Source: Coriobacteriaceae bacterium AF45-21 (GTDB lineage: Bacteria > Actinomycetota > Coriobacteriia > Coriobacteriales > Coriobacteriaceae). From it: 64,000 bases of DNA. Made by a program: the position numbers and the translations under genes. Of this stretch, positions 29,362-39,432 are shown piece after piece (within the stretch, counting starts at the first letter, position 1; the number at the start of each line of letters is the position of its first letter). Under the pieces are notes generated by a model that was not told where the DNA came from, ran no database searches, and saw only the letters and a program-made list of their open reading frames with translations. The DNA lies in the NCBI GenBank assembly GCA_027682925.1, contig JAQCYU010000002.1, positions 70,339 through 134,338 of the forward strand, written 5' to 3'.

Positions 29362-30921
29362 ATGACTAACAAGATCGGTAAAAAGCGCAAGATCACATTC
29401 TGGACGCGCTTGGGCTTTGGTATGGGCGGCATGCTCAACTCCGGTGCCCTGAGCTTTATGCACAGCTACATGGTGCTGTTCCTGTCCACGGAGTGCGGTC
29501 TGTCCGCAGGCGAGGCTGCGCTGATCAGCTCGTTCGCCATCTATCTCAACGCCATTCTGTGCCCGCTCATGGGCTTTGTGGCCGATAACTTCTACGCTAC
29601 CAAGATCGGCCGCATCTTTGGCCGCCGCCGTTTCTGGATCTTGCTGGCTATCCCGATGATGGTCGCCGAGCCGCTCATCTTTGTGGCTACGCCGTTTGGT
29701 TTCCCGTACTACTTTGTGTTGTACCTGATCTACAACGTCGCGTACACGTTCTGCACCGCCAACCTGTCGCCGCTTACCATCGAGATGACCGATGACTTCA
29801 AGGAGCGTACGTACCTCACCGGCTACAAGCACCTCTTTGGTAACGCCGCCGGCTTCCTGATGGCAGCACTCGTCGGCTTTGGCTTTGGCACCTTCGGCGA
29901 GACCAACCCGTTCAGCTACTTCATTATTGCTACGATTAACGCTTCGGTCATGGCAATCTCGCTGCTCTGCGTGTACCTGTCCACGTGGGAGCACACCCCC
30001 GAGGAGGTCGCTCAGGAGAAGATCGAGAGCGTCGGCGAGGGTATCAAGAAGTTTTTCATCGACGTTATCTCTACCTTCCGCAACAAGTCCTTCCGCAAGG
30101 TCCTGTATGCGCAGGTCTCCACGAAGCTCGCCGCTGCCTGCTGGTCTGCGTGCCTGTCCTTCTTCATCGTCTACTGTCTGCAGATTCCTAAGTCCTACGA
30201 GTCCGTGATGGAGATGCCCGGCAAGGTCGTCGCTATCGTCTGCACCGCCATCTGGGTCGCCCTCATGGCCAAGAAGGGCTTCCACAAGTCTTGGTACCTG
30301 GCAAACGTCGGTTGCGCCGCGTGCATCATCGCCTACAACTACTTCGCCTTTGGTCAGATCAACGGCACCTCCACGGTCGCCATCGCCATGATCGCCTACC
30401 CCATCATCTTCGCCATCTGGAAGTTCTTCTACGTTGGCTTCCAGTATCTGCCCGATGTTCTGCTCAACTACATCCCCGATGTCGATGAGCTCATCACCCT
30501 GCGTCGTCGCGAGGGCATCTACAGCTCCGCACAGCAGCTCTGCCAGCAGATCGCCCAGGCTGTTGCCGTCAACGTATGGGCTATCGTCCTTGCTGCCTCC
30601 GGCTTCATTCAGACCGCCGGCAACAGCGACGCCGTGACCCAGCCCGCCACCGTGCCTCTGTACATTTGCGGCTACATGCTCATCGGCTGCGCTGGCTTCT
30701 TCCTGCTCGCGGCCGTCCTTGCCCGCGGCATCAAGATTGACAAGGAGCAGTGCGACATCCTTTGCGACGAGATCCACCGTGTCAAGGAGGGTGGCAAGAT
30801 GGCCGACGTCAAGCCCGAGGTCAAGGCGCTTTGCGAGGAGCTCTCCGGCTTTAAGTACGAGGACTGCTTCGCCCACAACAATGTTGGCTTCCAGGACGGC
30901 AGCGTAATTCCCGCCGAGTAG
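29362..30921 (+). CDS. GPH-family sugar (oligogalacturonide) symporter
   Basis: Membrane carrier of the glycoside-pentoside-hexuronide family (MFS clan), 519 residues with about 12 hydrophobic segments. Start at 29362 (MTNKIGKKRKITFW) with GAGGGAG upstream. Typical features are GMGGMLNSGALSF in helix 1, RRRFWILLAIPMM after helix 2, and the domain LTIEMTDDFKERTYL. Controlled by three uronate operators and placed between galacturonate catabolism and pectin hydrolases, so the cargo is probably galacturonides or unsaturated digalacturonides. The C-terminal cytosolic tail (last ~60 residues) is long for the family. Confidence 0.82.
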   Translation: MTNKIGKKRKITFWTRLGFGMGGMLNSGALSFMHSYMVLFLSTECGLSAGEAALISSFAIYLNAILCPLMGFVADNFYATKIGRIFGRRRFWILLAIPMMVAEPLIFVATPFGFPYYFVLYLIYNVAYTFCTANLSPLTIEMTDDFKERTYLTGYKHLFGNAAGFLMAALVGFGFGTFGETNPFSYFIIATINASVMAISLLCVYLSTWEHTPEEVAQEKIESVGEGIKKFFIDVISTFRNKSFRKVLYAQVSTKLAAACWSACLSFFIVYCLQIPKSYESVMEMPGKVVAIVCTAIWVALMAKKGFHKSWYLANVGCAACIIAYNYFAFGQINGTSTVAIAMIAYPIIFAIWKFFYVGFQYLPDVLLNYIPDVDELITLRRREGIYSSAQQLCQQIAQAVAVNVWAIVLAASGFIQTAGNSDAVTQPATVPLYICGYMLIGCAGFFLLAAVLARGIKIDKEQCDILCDEIHRVKEGGKMADVKPEVKALCEELSGFKYEDCFAHNNVGFQDGSVIPAE

Positions 30922-30943
30922 GGCAGGCGCATCGTCCAAACCA

Positions 30944-30989
30944 CAGGGCCGTGCCACCGGAGATCCACCGGCGGGTACGGCCCTTTTTT
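30944..30989 (+). terminator. Terminator after the GPH transporter
   Basis: AGGGCCGT/ACGGCCCT outer stem with GCCACCGG/CCACCGGC-rich interior and a run of six T. Confidence 0.8.
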
Positions 30990-31035
30990 AAAAACGACTA
31001 GTATGAACTTCTGATTACATTTGAGGGAGAGACCC

Positions 31036-32630
31036 ATGGAGACGAACGTTATCTGGCGCAATGCCCGCGCGGCCGTTATCGAGCTCGACGATGGCGGCTA
31101 CTTTACCTGTGCCGATACGTGGGAGATCTTTGTCAACGATGAGCCCGCCGGTACCACGAATACGGTCGAGACCTATGTCGATGGCCTGACTCCCGGCAAG
31201 CGCAACCTGATCCGCTTTGTCTGCGGCGAGCGCGAGTTGAGCGTAGGCGTCACCACGCCGGCGGAGCCTTTACCATCAACGTTCGCGACTGCGGAGCCAA
31301 GGGCGATGCCGAGCACGATGACACCACCAACATTCAGGCTGCCATCATGGCCTGCCCCAAGGGCGGGCGCGTGCTGATCCCCGCCGGCAACTACCGCATC
31401 AAGTCCCTCTTCCTTAAGAGCAATATCAACATCGAGCTTGCCGAGGGCGCGGTGCTGCTGGCCCGCCACGACCGCGCCGCGCTTGCCTACATTCCGGGCA
31501 CGGTCACGGGTGACGAGGGGGCTGGGTACGCCGGCACCGATATGCTGCCCCTGGGCCGTTGGGAGGGCGAGAGCTTCTCGACCTACTGTTCGACCTTTAC
31601 GGGCCTGAGCGTGCACGACGTGTGCATCTATGGCCGCGGCGCCATCGACGGCCAGACCGATTTTGCCGAGGACAACTGGTGGAACAAGGACTTTAAGAAC
31701 ATCTTCCGTCCCGAGGAGGGCCGCGAGATCGCCCGCCCGCGCATGATCTTCCTGTCCGAGTGCGAAAACGTGAGTCTTGCCGGCTTTACCGTGCGCAACA
31801 GCCCGGCGTGGAATATCCATCCCATTCTGTGCGAGCACGTCGATGCCCTGTGCCTGTCCATCGAGGGTCCCAAGAACTCCCACAACACCGACGGTTTCGA
31901 TCCCGAGAGCTGCGGTTTTGTCCGCATCCTTGGCTGTCAGTTCTCGGTGGGCGACGACTGCATCGCCATCAAGAGCGGCAAACTGGGCATTGAACCCGAG
32001 CTCCGTCCCGCCACGCACGACGTGCTGATCTCGCACTGCTACATGCACGACGGCCACGGCGCCGTGGTGCTGGGATCCGAGGCCGCCGGCGGCATCAAGG
32101 ACCTCACCGTGAGCAAGTGCCTCTTTGAGCGCACCGACCGCGGCCTGCGCGTCAAGACACGCCGCGGACGCGGCAAGGACGCCGTCAACGAGGGCATCAC
32201 CTTCGAGCACATTCGCATGGATAAGGTGCTCACGCCCTTCGTGGTCAACTCGTTCTACTTCTGCGACAAGGACGGCAAGACCGACTACGTGCAGTCTCGC
32301 GAGGCGCTGCCCGTCGACGACCGTACGCCCGGCTTTGGCGCCACGACGTTTTGCGATATCGAGGCCACCAACTGCCATGCGGCCGCGGCCTATATCACGG
32401 GCCTTCCCGAGAGCAAGGTGACGCGCCTGACGTTCCAGGATGTCCATGTGACCTTTGCCGCCGATGCCGAGCCCTTTGTGCCGGCCATGGCCTGCGGCGT
32501 GGAGCCCATGGTGCGCCAGGGCATCATCGCGCAGAACGTGAAAATCCTCGACCTGCAGAACGTGCGCATCGAGGGTCAGGATGGCGACGAGCTGCAGCTG
32601 CAAAACGTCGACAAGGTTATCCGCGCGTAG
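31036..32630 (+). CDS. GH28 polygalacturonase-type hydrolase, no signal peptide (one frame break)
   Basis: Cleaves alpha-1,4-galacturonic linkages of (oligo)pectin; exo- or unsaturated-end action cannot be decided. About 531 residues when a missing base near 31268 is restored (AEP|FTINVRDCGAKGD). An N-terminal fibronectin-like domain (residues ~1-85) precedes the parallel beta-helix. All GH28 catalytic blocks are present: NTDGFDPES, GDDCIAIKSG, GHGAVVLGSE and RGLRVKT. The N-terminus METNVIWRNARAAV has no signal sequence, so the enzyme should be cytoplasmic. Start chosen at 31036 (GAGGGAGAGA upstream). It lies behind the transporter's terminator. Confidence 0.87.
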
Positions 32631-32666
32631 GGTAGTGCTCCTGCACAAGTGAATACGGCATGTTGA

Positions 32667-32705
32667 GGCGTGCGACGGTCGGGTCTGCCCGGCTGTCGCA
32701 CGCAA
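32667..32705 (+). terminator. Hairpin after the GH28 gene
   Basis: GCGTGCGAC pairs perfectly with GTCGCACGC around an inner GGTCGGG/CCCGGC pairing. No T-run follows, so termination is uncertain. Confidence 0.4.
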
Positions 32706-32761
32706 TCTATAGGTGCCGGCATTGCATGGTGGGTGTTCTGTGACAGAAAGCGTAATGACAG

Positions 32762-34925
32762 ATGAGTGGTAAAGAGCAGCTCTTTGAGGTATCGCTCGAA
32801 CGCGAAGGCGCGTATCGCAGCATTTCGGCGGCGCTCGAGGCGGCGGAGCGGTGCGTGTCCGATACGACCGTGCCGGTGCGTGTGCTGGTGGCGCCGGGCG
32901 AGTATCGCGAGCAGGTCGAAATTCGTCGTCCGCATGTGACGCTCGAGGGCGAGACGGCCGACAGCGTGCGTATCGTGGGAGGCCTGGGTGCCAAGATGCC
33001 TCGGAAGATGGTAGCGGCCAGGATGGAAGACTCGGCACCTTCCGTACGTACACGGTGCTGGTCGATGCCGACGACGTGACGCTTGCGGGTCTAACAATCG
33101 AAAACAACGCCGGTGATGGGCGCGAGGTCGGCCAGGCGATTGCCCTGCATGCCGATGGTGACCGCCTGGTTGTCGATGCCTGCTGCATTAAGGGACACCA
33201 GGACACGCTCTTTTTGGGGCCGCTGCCGCCGCGCGAGGCCAAGCCGGGCGGCTTTATAGGCCCCAAGCAGTTCGCCCCGCGCCGCGTGGGGCGGCAGTAT
33301 TTTCGACGTTGCCGGATCGAGGGCGATGTCGACTTTATCTTTGGCGGCGCGCGTGCCTACTTTGAGGGGTGTGAGATTCGCTCGCTCAACCGCGATATGG
33401 ATGTCAACGGGTATGTAACGGCAGCCTCCACGCCCCAGGGCGAGCCGTACGGATTTGTGTTTCATGGCTGTTCGTTTACAGCCGATGAGGGCATTGCCCC
33501 CGGATCGGTCTATCTGGGTCGTCCATGGCGCGAGTGGGCCCAGACCGTTTTGCTCGAATGCTGGCTGGGCCCCCATATTTCACTCGAGGGTTGGTGGGAT
33601 TGGAATAAGCCAGCGGCACATGACGGCACCCTGTATGCCGGCGGTGCCCTGTTTGGCCCGGCGGGTGATACTGCCGCTTGGGTGCCGTGGGCGCATTGCC
33701 TGACCGGTCAGGATTCCGAACGCTATGCGCGTGACCGAGTGCTTGCCGGCACGGATGGTTGGGATCCCGAGGGCGGCGACGGTGATGCGGTAGAGACGGC
33801 CGGGCTATCTGCCAATGGCCGCACCGTGCACATCGAGACGTACTACGAGGACGAACCTGCGCTGCGCGCCCGACTGAAGCGCGAGGGGCGCTCGGCCGCA
33901 TTTACGGGCAAGACTCCCACAGACTTTGAGGCATGGAAGGCTGCGACCAGGACTCGTCTGTACGATATTTTGGGTCTTTCGCTTATGGACCGCGCCCCGA
34001 TTGAGATTCGTGAGCTCAATCGCGTGCGGGTTGCCGGCAGCATCGTGCGTACTCATGCGGTGCTGCAGGTTGAGCACGATGTGTGGATGCCGTTTTACCT
34101 GTTGGAGCCGTCCCGCTCCAAGCTTGACGAGCGGGGACTCAAGCGCTGCTATATCTGCCCGCATGGTCACCAGGGGGCGGGTGCTGCAAGCATAGCCGGC
34201 GTTGCGGGCGTGCCGGCGGTCGACGATGCCGTGCGTAAGTTCAATTACGACTACGGTCTGCGTTTGGCGCGCATGGGTTATGTGACCGTCTGCCCCGATG
34301 CGCGTGGTTGGGGATACCGTCGTGACTGGAAGGGTCAGGGCGACGACGAGAACAGCTACCTGCGCGGTACGTGTCTGAATCAAGCACGTATGGCCGAGCC
34401 GCTGGGTCTTACGGTCGCGGGCCTCAACGCCTGGGACAACATGCGCTTGATTGATTACTTGGAGACACGCGGTGACATTGCCATGGACGACCTGGGCTGC
34501 TTTGGTTTTTCGGGCGGCGGTTACATGACGTTGTACCTGTCCGCGCTCGACCCGCGCGTGCGCAAGGCGTTTGTCTCGGGCTATCTGTACGGCGTTGATG
34601 ATTCGCTACTGCACCTCAACGGCAATTGCAGCTGCAATTACACGCCTGGACTCTGGCGTCTGCTCGACATGGGCGACATTGCATCGCTTGTCGCGCCACG
34701 GCCGCTCTTGGTTCAGAGCTGCGAGAAAGACCATCTCAACGGCGCCCGCGGCTTGCGAACGTAGACGAGCAGCTCGATATCGTTCGCGACGCCTACGCGC
34801 TGCTGGGCAAGGACGAAAACCTTCTGCACGAGGTCTGCCCGGGTGGACACCACCTGGGCGTGGCGCATCTTGCCGAGGATATCGAATGGCTCGATTCGCA
34901 AGTTGCGGAATACGTCCACGCATAG
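32762..34925 (+). CDS. Pectin methylesterase (CE8) fused to an alpha/beta-hydrolase esterase (two frame breaks)
   Basis: Two-domain pectin de-esterifying protein, about 721 residues after restoring one base near 33000 and one near 34754. Residues ~1-300 are a CE8 pectinesterase: GHQDTLFL and GDVDFIFGGA carry the two catalytic Asp, GYVTAAST and YLGRPWREWAQTV follow. Residues ~340-721 are an alpha/beta hydrolase of the acetylxylan-esterase/dienelactone-hydrolase kind: oxyanion region ICPHGHQG, nucleophile elbow GFSGGGYMTLY, and a C-terminal GGHHLGV with the likely catalytic His. Removal of methyl and acetyl groups by one chain is the natural inference; the second activity is unproven. No signal peptide is visible, so action on imported oligosaccharides is likely. 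Confidence 0.82.
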
Positions 34926-34994
34926 TCCCTCGGTATGTTGTGAATGAACGGTATGTACCTGTATGACCGCCGGTGTGCGGGTGAGGAGAAGAAT

Positions 34995-35662
34995 ATGGAA
35001 ACGAAAAACTTGAGCGAATCGACCGTCTGCTGCTTTGGCGATTCGACCACCTGGGGCGATAACGGATGCGGCGGGGGAGGTAACGACATCTCTTGGACCT
35101 CGCACCTGGGTGCGCTGCTGGGCGGCGCTACGATCGAGAACTTTGGTATTAAGGGTTCGCGTATTGCCGTCAAGGCCGACCGTAGCGATTCGTTTGTTGA
35201 GCGCTTGGACGGCATCGATCACACGGCAGATATCTGCATCGTCTTTGGCGGCGTTAACGACTTTAGCCGTAACGTGCCGCTGGGAGAGCTGGGCAGCACG
35301 GACGTGCACGAGTTCTACGGTGCGCTCGACTACCTGATCCGCACCATCACGGCGCGCTCGCCTCAGGCAAAGCTGATGTTTATGACGCCGTGCAAGACGA
35401 GCGGCAAACACGAGAAGGATATTCCGGCAAGCAACGAGGCCAACCATCTGGGCCTGACGCAAGACGCCTATGTGCGCGCGATGCTGGAGGTCTGCAATCG
35501 CTACTCGGTGCCGGTGATCGACCTGTATGCGCAAAGCGGCATCAGCCGTTTTTGCCGGAGCACCGCGAGCTCTACATGCCGGACGGTCTGCATTACAGCC
35601 CTGCCGGCTATGAGCGCCTGGCGCATCGCATCGCTGCGGGCCTCACCGCCGTTTGCCGTTAA
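34995..35662 (+). CDS. SGNH/GDSL-type esterase (one frame break)
   Basis: Probable acetylesterase acting on pectic oligosaccharides, about 222 residues once a missing base near 35546 is restored. Block I is CCFGDSTTWGDN with the nucleophile Ser; block III is FGGVNDF with the Asn; block V is MPDGLHYSPAGYERLA with the Asp-x-x-His pair. No signal peptide. Rhamnogalacturonan acetylesterase-like activity is inferred from the family and the locus. GAGGAGAAG before the start; it follows the CE8 fusion gene by 69 bases and is probably co-transcribed. Confidence 0.8.
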
Positions 35663-35675
35663 AAGTTTGCCGTTC

Positions 35676-35741
35676 ACGGGGATTATAGGGTTAACGTTCA
35701 CCTATAATCCCCGTTCGCGTTACACTAGGGGAAACGTTCAC
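35676..35741. promoter_or_regulatory. Operators before GH105, one inside a perfect hairpin
   Basis: Two regulon sites: GTTAACGTTCAC (35690-35701) and GGAAACGTTCAC (35730-35741). The first fills the loop of a perfect 14-bp inverted repeat (ACGGGGATTATAGG at 35676-35689, its complement at 35701-35714). The second lies 27 bases before the GH105 start. Confidence 0.75.
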
Positions 35742-35768
35742 CCATCAATAACGTCAGAGGGGACAGCA

Positions 35769-37007
35769 ATGGGTTGCAATCAGATTCTGGACCGTTATAT
35801 CGAGCAGTTGATCGAGACCTCTACGCCTCAGGCGCCGGCCTGGAATATCGAAAAGCTTCGCGCCGGCAAGGAGAACACCTGGAATTACATTGACGGCTGC
35901 ATGATCAAGGCGCTCATCGAGCTGTACGAGATCACCGGCGAGCAGCGTTACCTGACCTTCGCCGACGACTATATCGACTTCTTTGTCCAGGATGACGGCA
36001 CCATCAAGCATTACGATCCCCAGGAGTACAACCTCGACAACGTCAACGCGGGCAAAACCCTCTACAAACTCTATGACCTGGTGGGCAAGCCCAAGTACCG
36101 TGCCGCCATGGATACCATCTACCGTCAGCTCGAGACCCAGCCGCGTACCAAAGAGGGTGTGTTTTGGCACAAAGCCGTCTACCCCAACCAGATCTGGCTC
36201 GACGGCATGTACATGGCGCAGCCGTTCTACATGCAGTACGAGCTGAGCTTCCACAACCGCCGTGCCTGCTCGGATAGCTTCCATATGTTCCAGGTGGTGC
36301 ACGACCTGATGCGCAACCCCCTCAACGGCCTGTACTATCACGCCTACGACGCGAGCCGCAAGCAGTTCTGGTGCGATCCCGTCACCGGCCTTTCGGCCAA
36401 CTTCTGGCTGCGCGCCGAGGGCTGGTTCGCCATGGCGCTCATCGATACCTGGGAGCTCATGCCGCCCTCGATGTCGGCCGAGAAGGACGAGATCCGCAAG
36501 ATGTTCCACGACCTGATCGACGCCATGCTGCCGTATCAGGACGAGAAGACCGGTATGTGGCACCAGGTCATCAACCTGCCCAATATCGCCCCCAACTATC
36601 TGGAGGAGTCGGGCAGCGCCATCTTTGCCAACGCCATCATGAAGGGCGTGCGCCTGGGCGTGCTGGGCGAGCGCTACTACCAGTACGGCCGCCGTGCGTT
36701 TGACGGCATCTGCGACACGTGCCTGTCCGAGCGCGACGGACAGCTGGCGCTCGACAACATCTGCCTGGTGGCGGGTCTTGGCAACACCGCGCACCGCGAG
36801 GGCACGTTTGGCTACTACATGAGCGAGCCCGTCGTCAAAAACGACGCGAAGGGTGTGGCGCCGCTGGTGCTCGCCTATATCGAGACTATGCATCATGACA
36901 AGTTGGCCGGTAAGCGCGATCCGCTCGCCCCTTCGGGCGTGTGCTCCATCGATGACCCGTTTGGCGGCTACACGCCGGGCATCAATGCTCATAAGGGGCG
37001 TGAATAG
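35769..37007 (+). CDS. GH105 unsaturated uronyl/rhamnogalacturonyl hydrolase
   Basis: Removes the 4,5-unsaturated uronic acid from the non-reducing end of oligosaccharides made by pectin or rhamnogalacturonan lyases, by hydration of the double bond. 412 residues in an alpha/alpha barrel, as for YteR/YesR. The catalytic Asp is in QIWLDGMYMAQPF; other family features are AEGWFAMALIDT and GSAIFANAIMKG. No signal peptide. I chose ATG 35769 with AGAGGGGACAG upstream; the same frame is open further upstream only because the previous gene's frame break shifts into it. The product rearranges to 5-keto-4-deoxyuronate, the substrate of the DhuI-KduD pair encoded at 41.5-43 kb. Confidence 0.9.
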   Translation: MGCNQILDRYIEQLIETSTPQAPAWNIEKLRAGKENTWNYIDGCMIKALIELYEITGEQRYLTFADDYIDFFVQDDGTIKHYDPQEYNLDNVNAGKTLYKLYDLVGKPKYRAAMDTIYRQLETQPRTKEGVFWHKAVYPNQIWLDGMYMAQPFYMQYELSFHNRRACSDSFHMFQVVHDLMRNPLNGLYYHAYDASRKQFWCDPVTGLSANFWLRAEGWFAMALIDTWELMPPSMSAEKDEIRKMFHDLIDAMLPYQDEKTGMWHQVINLPNIAPNYLEESGSAIFANAIMKGVRLGVLGERYYQYGRRAFDGICDTCLSERDGQLALDNICLVAGLGNTAHREGTFGYYMSEPVVKNDAKGVAPLVLAYIETMHHDKLAGKRDPLAPSGVCSIDDPFGGYTPGINAHKGRE

Positions 37008-37008
37008 C

Positions 37009-37914
37009 GTGGGGGCCATTACTCCGGGCGTGCGTTTACACGACCTTCCGCAGGGGACCGTCGAGGAACGCATTCGCATGGCAGGAGAGCTGGGCTTTTC
37101 GTGCATTCAGCTGCCGAGCAAGGTGCTCTACGCATCAATGGGAATCGATCGATGCGGTCTGACCCGCGAGCTCGCCGAGCATTTGCGTGCGGTGCTCGAT
37201 GAGGCGGGCGTTTCGGTCGCCGTGCTCGGCTGTTATAAGAATCTGGCGACGCCCGATCGACAACAGCTCACGGATAACTTTGCCGAGTACGAGGCGTGCT
37301 TGAACTTTGCTCAGATGCTCGGCGGCTGTCCGGTTGGCACCGAGACCGGTCGTCCCAATGCGCAGAACTGCGTTGCTGACGACCGTATGACCGACGAGGC
37401 ACTCGATGCGTTTATGGATGGACTCGCGCGCGTCTGCGAGTGCGCCGAGGCCGTGGGTGGGCAAATACTGATCGAGCCCGGCTGGAACGAGACGGTCAAC
37501 ACGCCAGATCGCTGCCGTGAGGTGCTGGAGCGCGTCCCGAGCCCGGCGCTCGGCGTGATCTACGACCCGGTGTCGCTGCTGCATCCCAGCGTCGTTGGCG
37601 AGGCGCAGGAAATCACCGCGCGTATGCTCTACTTATGCGGCAGTAAGATTCGCGTGCTGCACGCCAAGGATTTTGAGGTCGTCGACAACGAGGACGAAGC
37701 CGGCTGGTGCGATGGTACGGGTTCTCGCCTGGTGTGCCACGGCGTGGGCGAGACGGGCCGCTATGACTTTGAGCCCGTGGTGGCCTGGGCGGCTGCCGCC
37801 TGTTCGGGGATTCCTTGTGTGGTCGAGAACAGCGTGCCGGCGACGGCGGCTAGCTGCCTGGCGACACTCGAGCGCATGTCCGCTCGCTGCGGGGCTCCGC
37901 ATCGCGAGATATAG
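37009..37914 (+). CDS. Sugar phosphate isomerase/epimerase-like TIM barrel
   Basis: Xylose-isomerase-like (AP endonuclease family 2) protein of about 301 residues. Metal-ligand positions expected for the fold are present: IEPGWNET, VIYDPVSLLHP, VLHAKDFEV and the final VENSVP. It starts at or just after the GH105 stop (GTG 37009, AAGGGG eleven bases upstream; GTG 37000 is possible), so the two are coupled. The substrate is unknown; an isomerase or epimerase for a uronate or a rhamnogalacturonan-derived sugar is the best guess. Confidence 0.65.
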   Translation: MGAITPGVRLHDLPQGTVEERIRMAGELGFSCIQLPSKVLYASMGIDRCGLTRELAEHLRAVLDEAGVSVAVLGCYKNLATPDRQQLTDNFAEYEACLNFAQMLGGCPVGTETGRPNAQNCVADDRMTDEALDAFMDGLARVCECAEAVGGQILIEPGWNETVNTPDRCREVLERVPSPALGVIYDPVSLLHPSVVGEAQEITARMLYLCGSKIRVLHAKDFEVVDNEDEAGWCDGTGSRLVCHGVGETGRYDFEPVVAWAAAACSGIPCVVENSVPATAASCLATLERMSARCGAPHREI

Positions 37915-38016
37915 CATTGGCTTTTGCCGTGGCGGCATATTGAGTTTGCTTGACTGGGGGCGGCGGTGAAGGGTTTTATCGTCGCCTCATTGGATTACAT
38001 CAAAAAGGGGAGTTGC

Positions 38017-39234
38017 GTGGCTATCCACATTGTCGAAGAGGCGAATCGTTGCCTAGGTTGCAAAAGGGCGTTCTGCCAGCTTAAAGGCTGCCCGGTGCAG
38101 ACGCCTATTCCGCAGGTCATTGACTTGTTCAAGCAGCGTCGTCTGGAAGAGGCAGGTGAGCTGCTGTTCCAGAACAACCCCATGAGCGCGGTCTGCTCCA
38201 TGATCTGCAACCATTCGGGCCAGTGCGAGGGCGCGTGCATTCAGGGCCGCAAGGGCGCACCGGTGCATTTTTCGAGTATCGAGAACTATATCTCGACGGC
38301 ATATTTGGACCGTAAGGAGTGGAAGCCCGCGCCGTCGTGCGGCAAGCAGGTTGCCGTGGTCGGTTCCGGTCCTGCCGGCATTACCGTGGCCATTAAGATG
38401 GCCCAGCTGGGCTGTGCCGTCACGGTGTTTGAGCAACGCCCCGAGATCGGCGGCGTGCTGGAGTACGGCATCCCCGAGTTTCGCCTGCCCCGTGCTCTCG
38501 TGCAAAAGTACCGTCACGTGATGTGCTCGCTTGGCGTACGCGTCCGTCCCTCGACCACCATTGGCGGCGCGCTGCATATCGACGACCTGTTGCGCGACGG
38601 CTACGATGCGGTCTTTGTCGGTACCGGTACCTGGCGCGCCCGCAAGCTGGGTATTCCCGGCGAGTCGCGTGGTAACGTACTGTTTGGTATCGATTACCTG
38701 GTCGATCCCACGAGCGTGGCGATCGGTCAGAACGTGGCGGTTATCGGCGCCGGCAACGTGGCCATGGATGTTGCCCGCACGGCTCTGCGCTCGGGCGCTC
38801 GCAAGGTTACCGTGTATGCCCGATCGCGCCATATCTCGGCCATCGATGACGAGGTGGAGCTGACCGAGCTTGACGGTGCCGAGATCGTGCGCGGCAAGGC
38901 GATTTGCGCCATCGACGATAACGGTCCGGTTTTCGAGACGGCTATCTTTGACGAGGACGACAACGTGGTGGGCTACGAGGAAGAACTTGACCATGTGCCC
39001 GCCGACACGGTTGTGATTGCGGCCTCGCAGGTGCCCAAGGACAAACTGGTGCTTACGACGGGCGGTCTGGAGACCGACCATCGCGGTCTTCTTTCGGTCG
39101 ATGAGCACGGCATGACCACCGTGCCTGGCGTCTTTGCCGCCGGCGACGTCGTCAACGGCCCGCTCACTGTGGTCCATGCTGTAGCCGGCGCCAAGCTCGC
39201 CGTCGAAGGCATGACCAACTACCTGGGCCTCTAA
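38017..39234 (+). CDS. GltD-type FAD/Fe-S NAD(P)H oxidoreductase
   Basis: About 405 residues. N-terminal Fe-S domain with two Cys sets (CLGCKRAFCQLKGCP and CSMICNHSGQCEGAC), then an FAD site GSGPAGITVAIKMA and an NAD(P) site GAGNVAMDVARTA, ending with VFAAGDVVNGP. This is the glutamate synthase small-subunit fold, also found in PreT and other electron-input subunits. GTG 38017 with AAAAAGGGGAG upstream is the best start. A large glutamate synthase subunit is not nearby, so it may feed electrons to another partner, perhaps the flavoenzyme encoded next. The partner is inference. Confidence 0.75.
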   Translation: MAIHIVEEANRCLGCKRAFCQLKGCPVQTPIPQVIDLFKQRRLEEAGELLFQNNPMSAVCSMICNHSGQCEGACIQGRKGAPVHFSSIENYISTAYLDRKEWKPAPSCGKQVAVVGSGPAGITVAIKMAQLGCAVTVFEQRPEIGGVLEYGIPEFRLPRALVQKYRHVMCSLGVRVRPSTTIGGALHIDDLLRDGYDAVFVGTGTWRARKLGIPGESRGNVLFGIDYLVDPTSVAIGQNVAVIGAGNVAMDVARTALRSGARKVTVYARSRHISAIDDEVELTELDGAEIVRGKAICAIDDNGPVFETAIFDEDDNVVGYEEELDHVPADTVVIAASQVPKDKLVLTTGGLETDHRGLLSVDEHGMTTVPGVFAAGDVVNGPLTVVHAVAGAKLAVEGMTNYLGL

Positions 39235-39250
39235 CTCCATCCCACCCATC

Positions 39251-39322
39251 AGTTGCGGTGAAATACGGACTGTTTTGGCTGTCAAAGGCCTTATCTACTC
39301 CGTATTCCACCGCAACTTTTTG
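39251..39322. repeat. Long hairpin, 19-bp stem with one mismatch
   Basis: AGTTGCGGTGAAATACGGA (39251-39269) pairs with TCCGTATTCCACCGCAACT (39299-39317) around a 29-base loop, followed by TTTTT. It can serve as the terminator of the preceding gene, but its loop and left arm resemble the sequence at 44092-44125, which suggests a dispersed repeat. Confidence 0.75.
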
Positions 39323-39432
39323 TGGGCTGAGTAAAAGCCGGGGGAGCGTGTACGGTCGGGTACAGCGCGGTTACTGATACGATAAGTACGTTAGCAACTG
39401 CCGCCGAGCGGCTCAAACGAAAGGAACCTTGT

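Noticed and set aside
34944..37007. One 687-codon frame apparently fusing the SGNH esterase to GH105
   Set aside because: The join is produced by the frame break near 35546; the esterase's own C-terminus lies in another frame and GH105 has its own start, ribosome site and operators.
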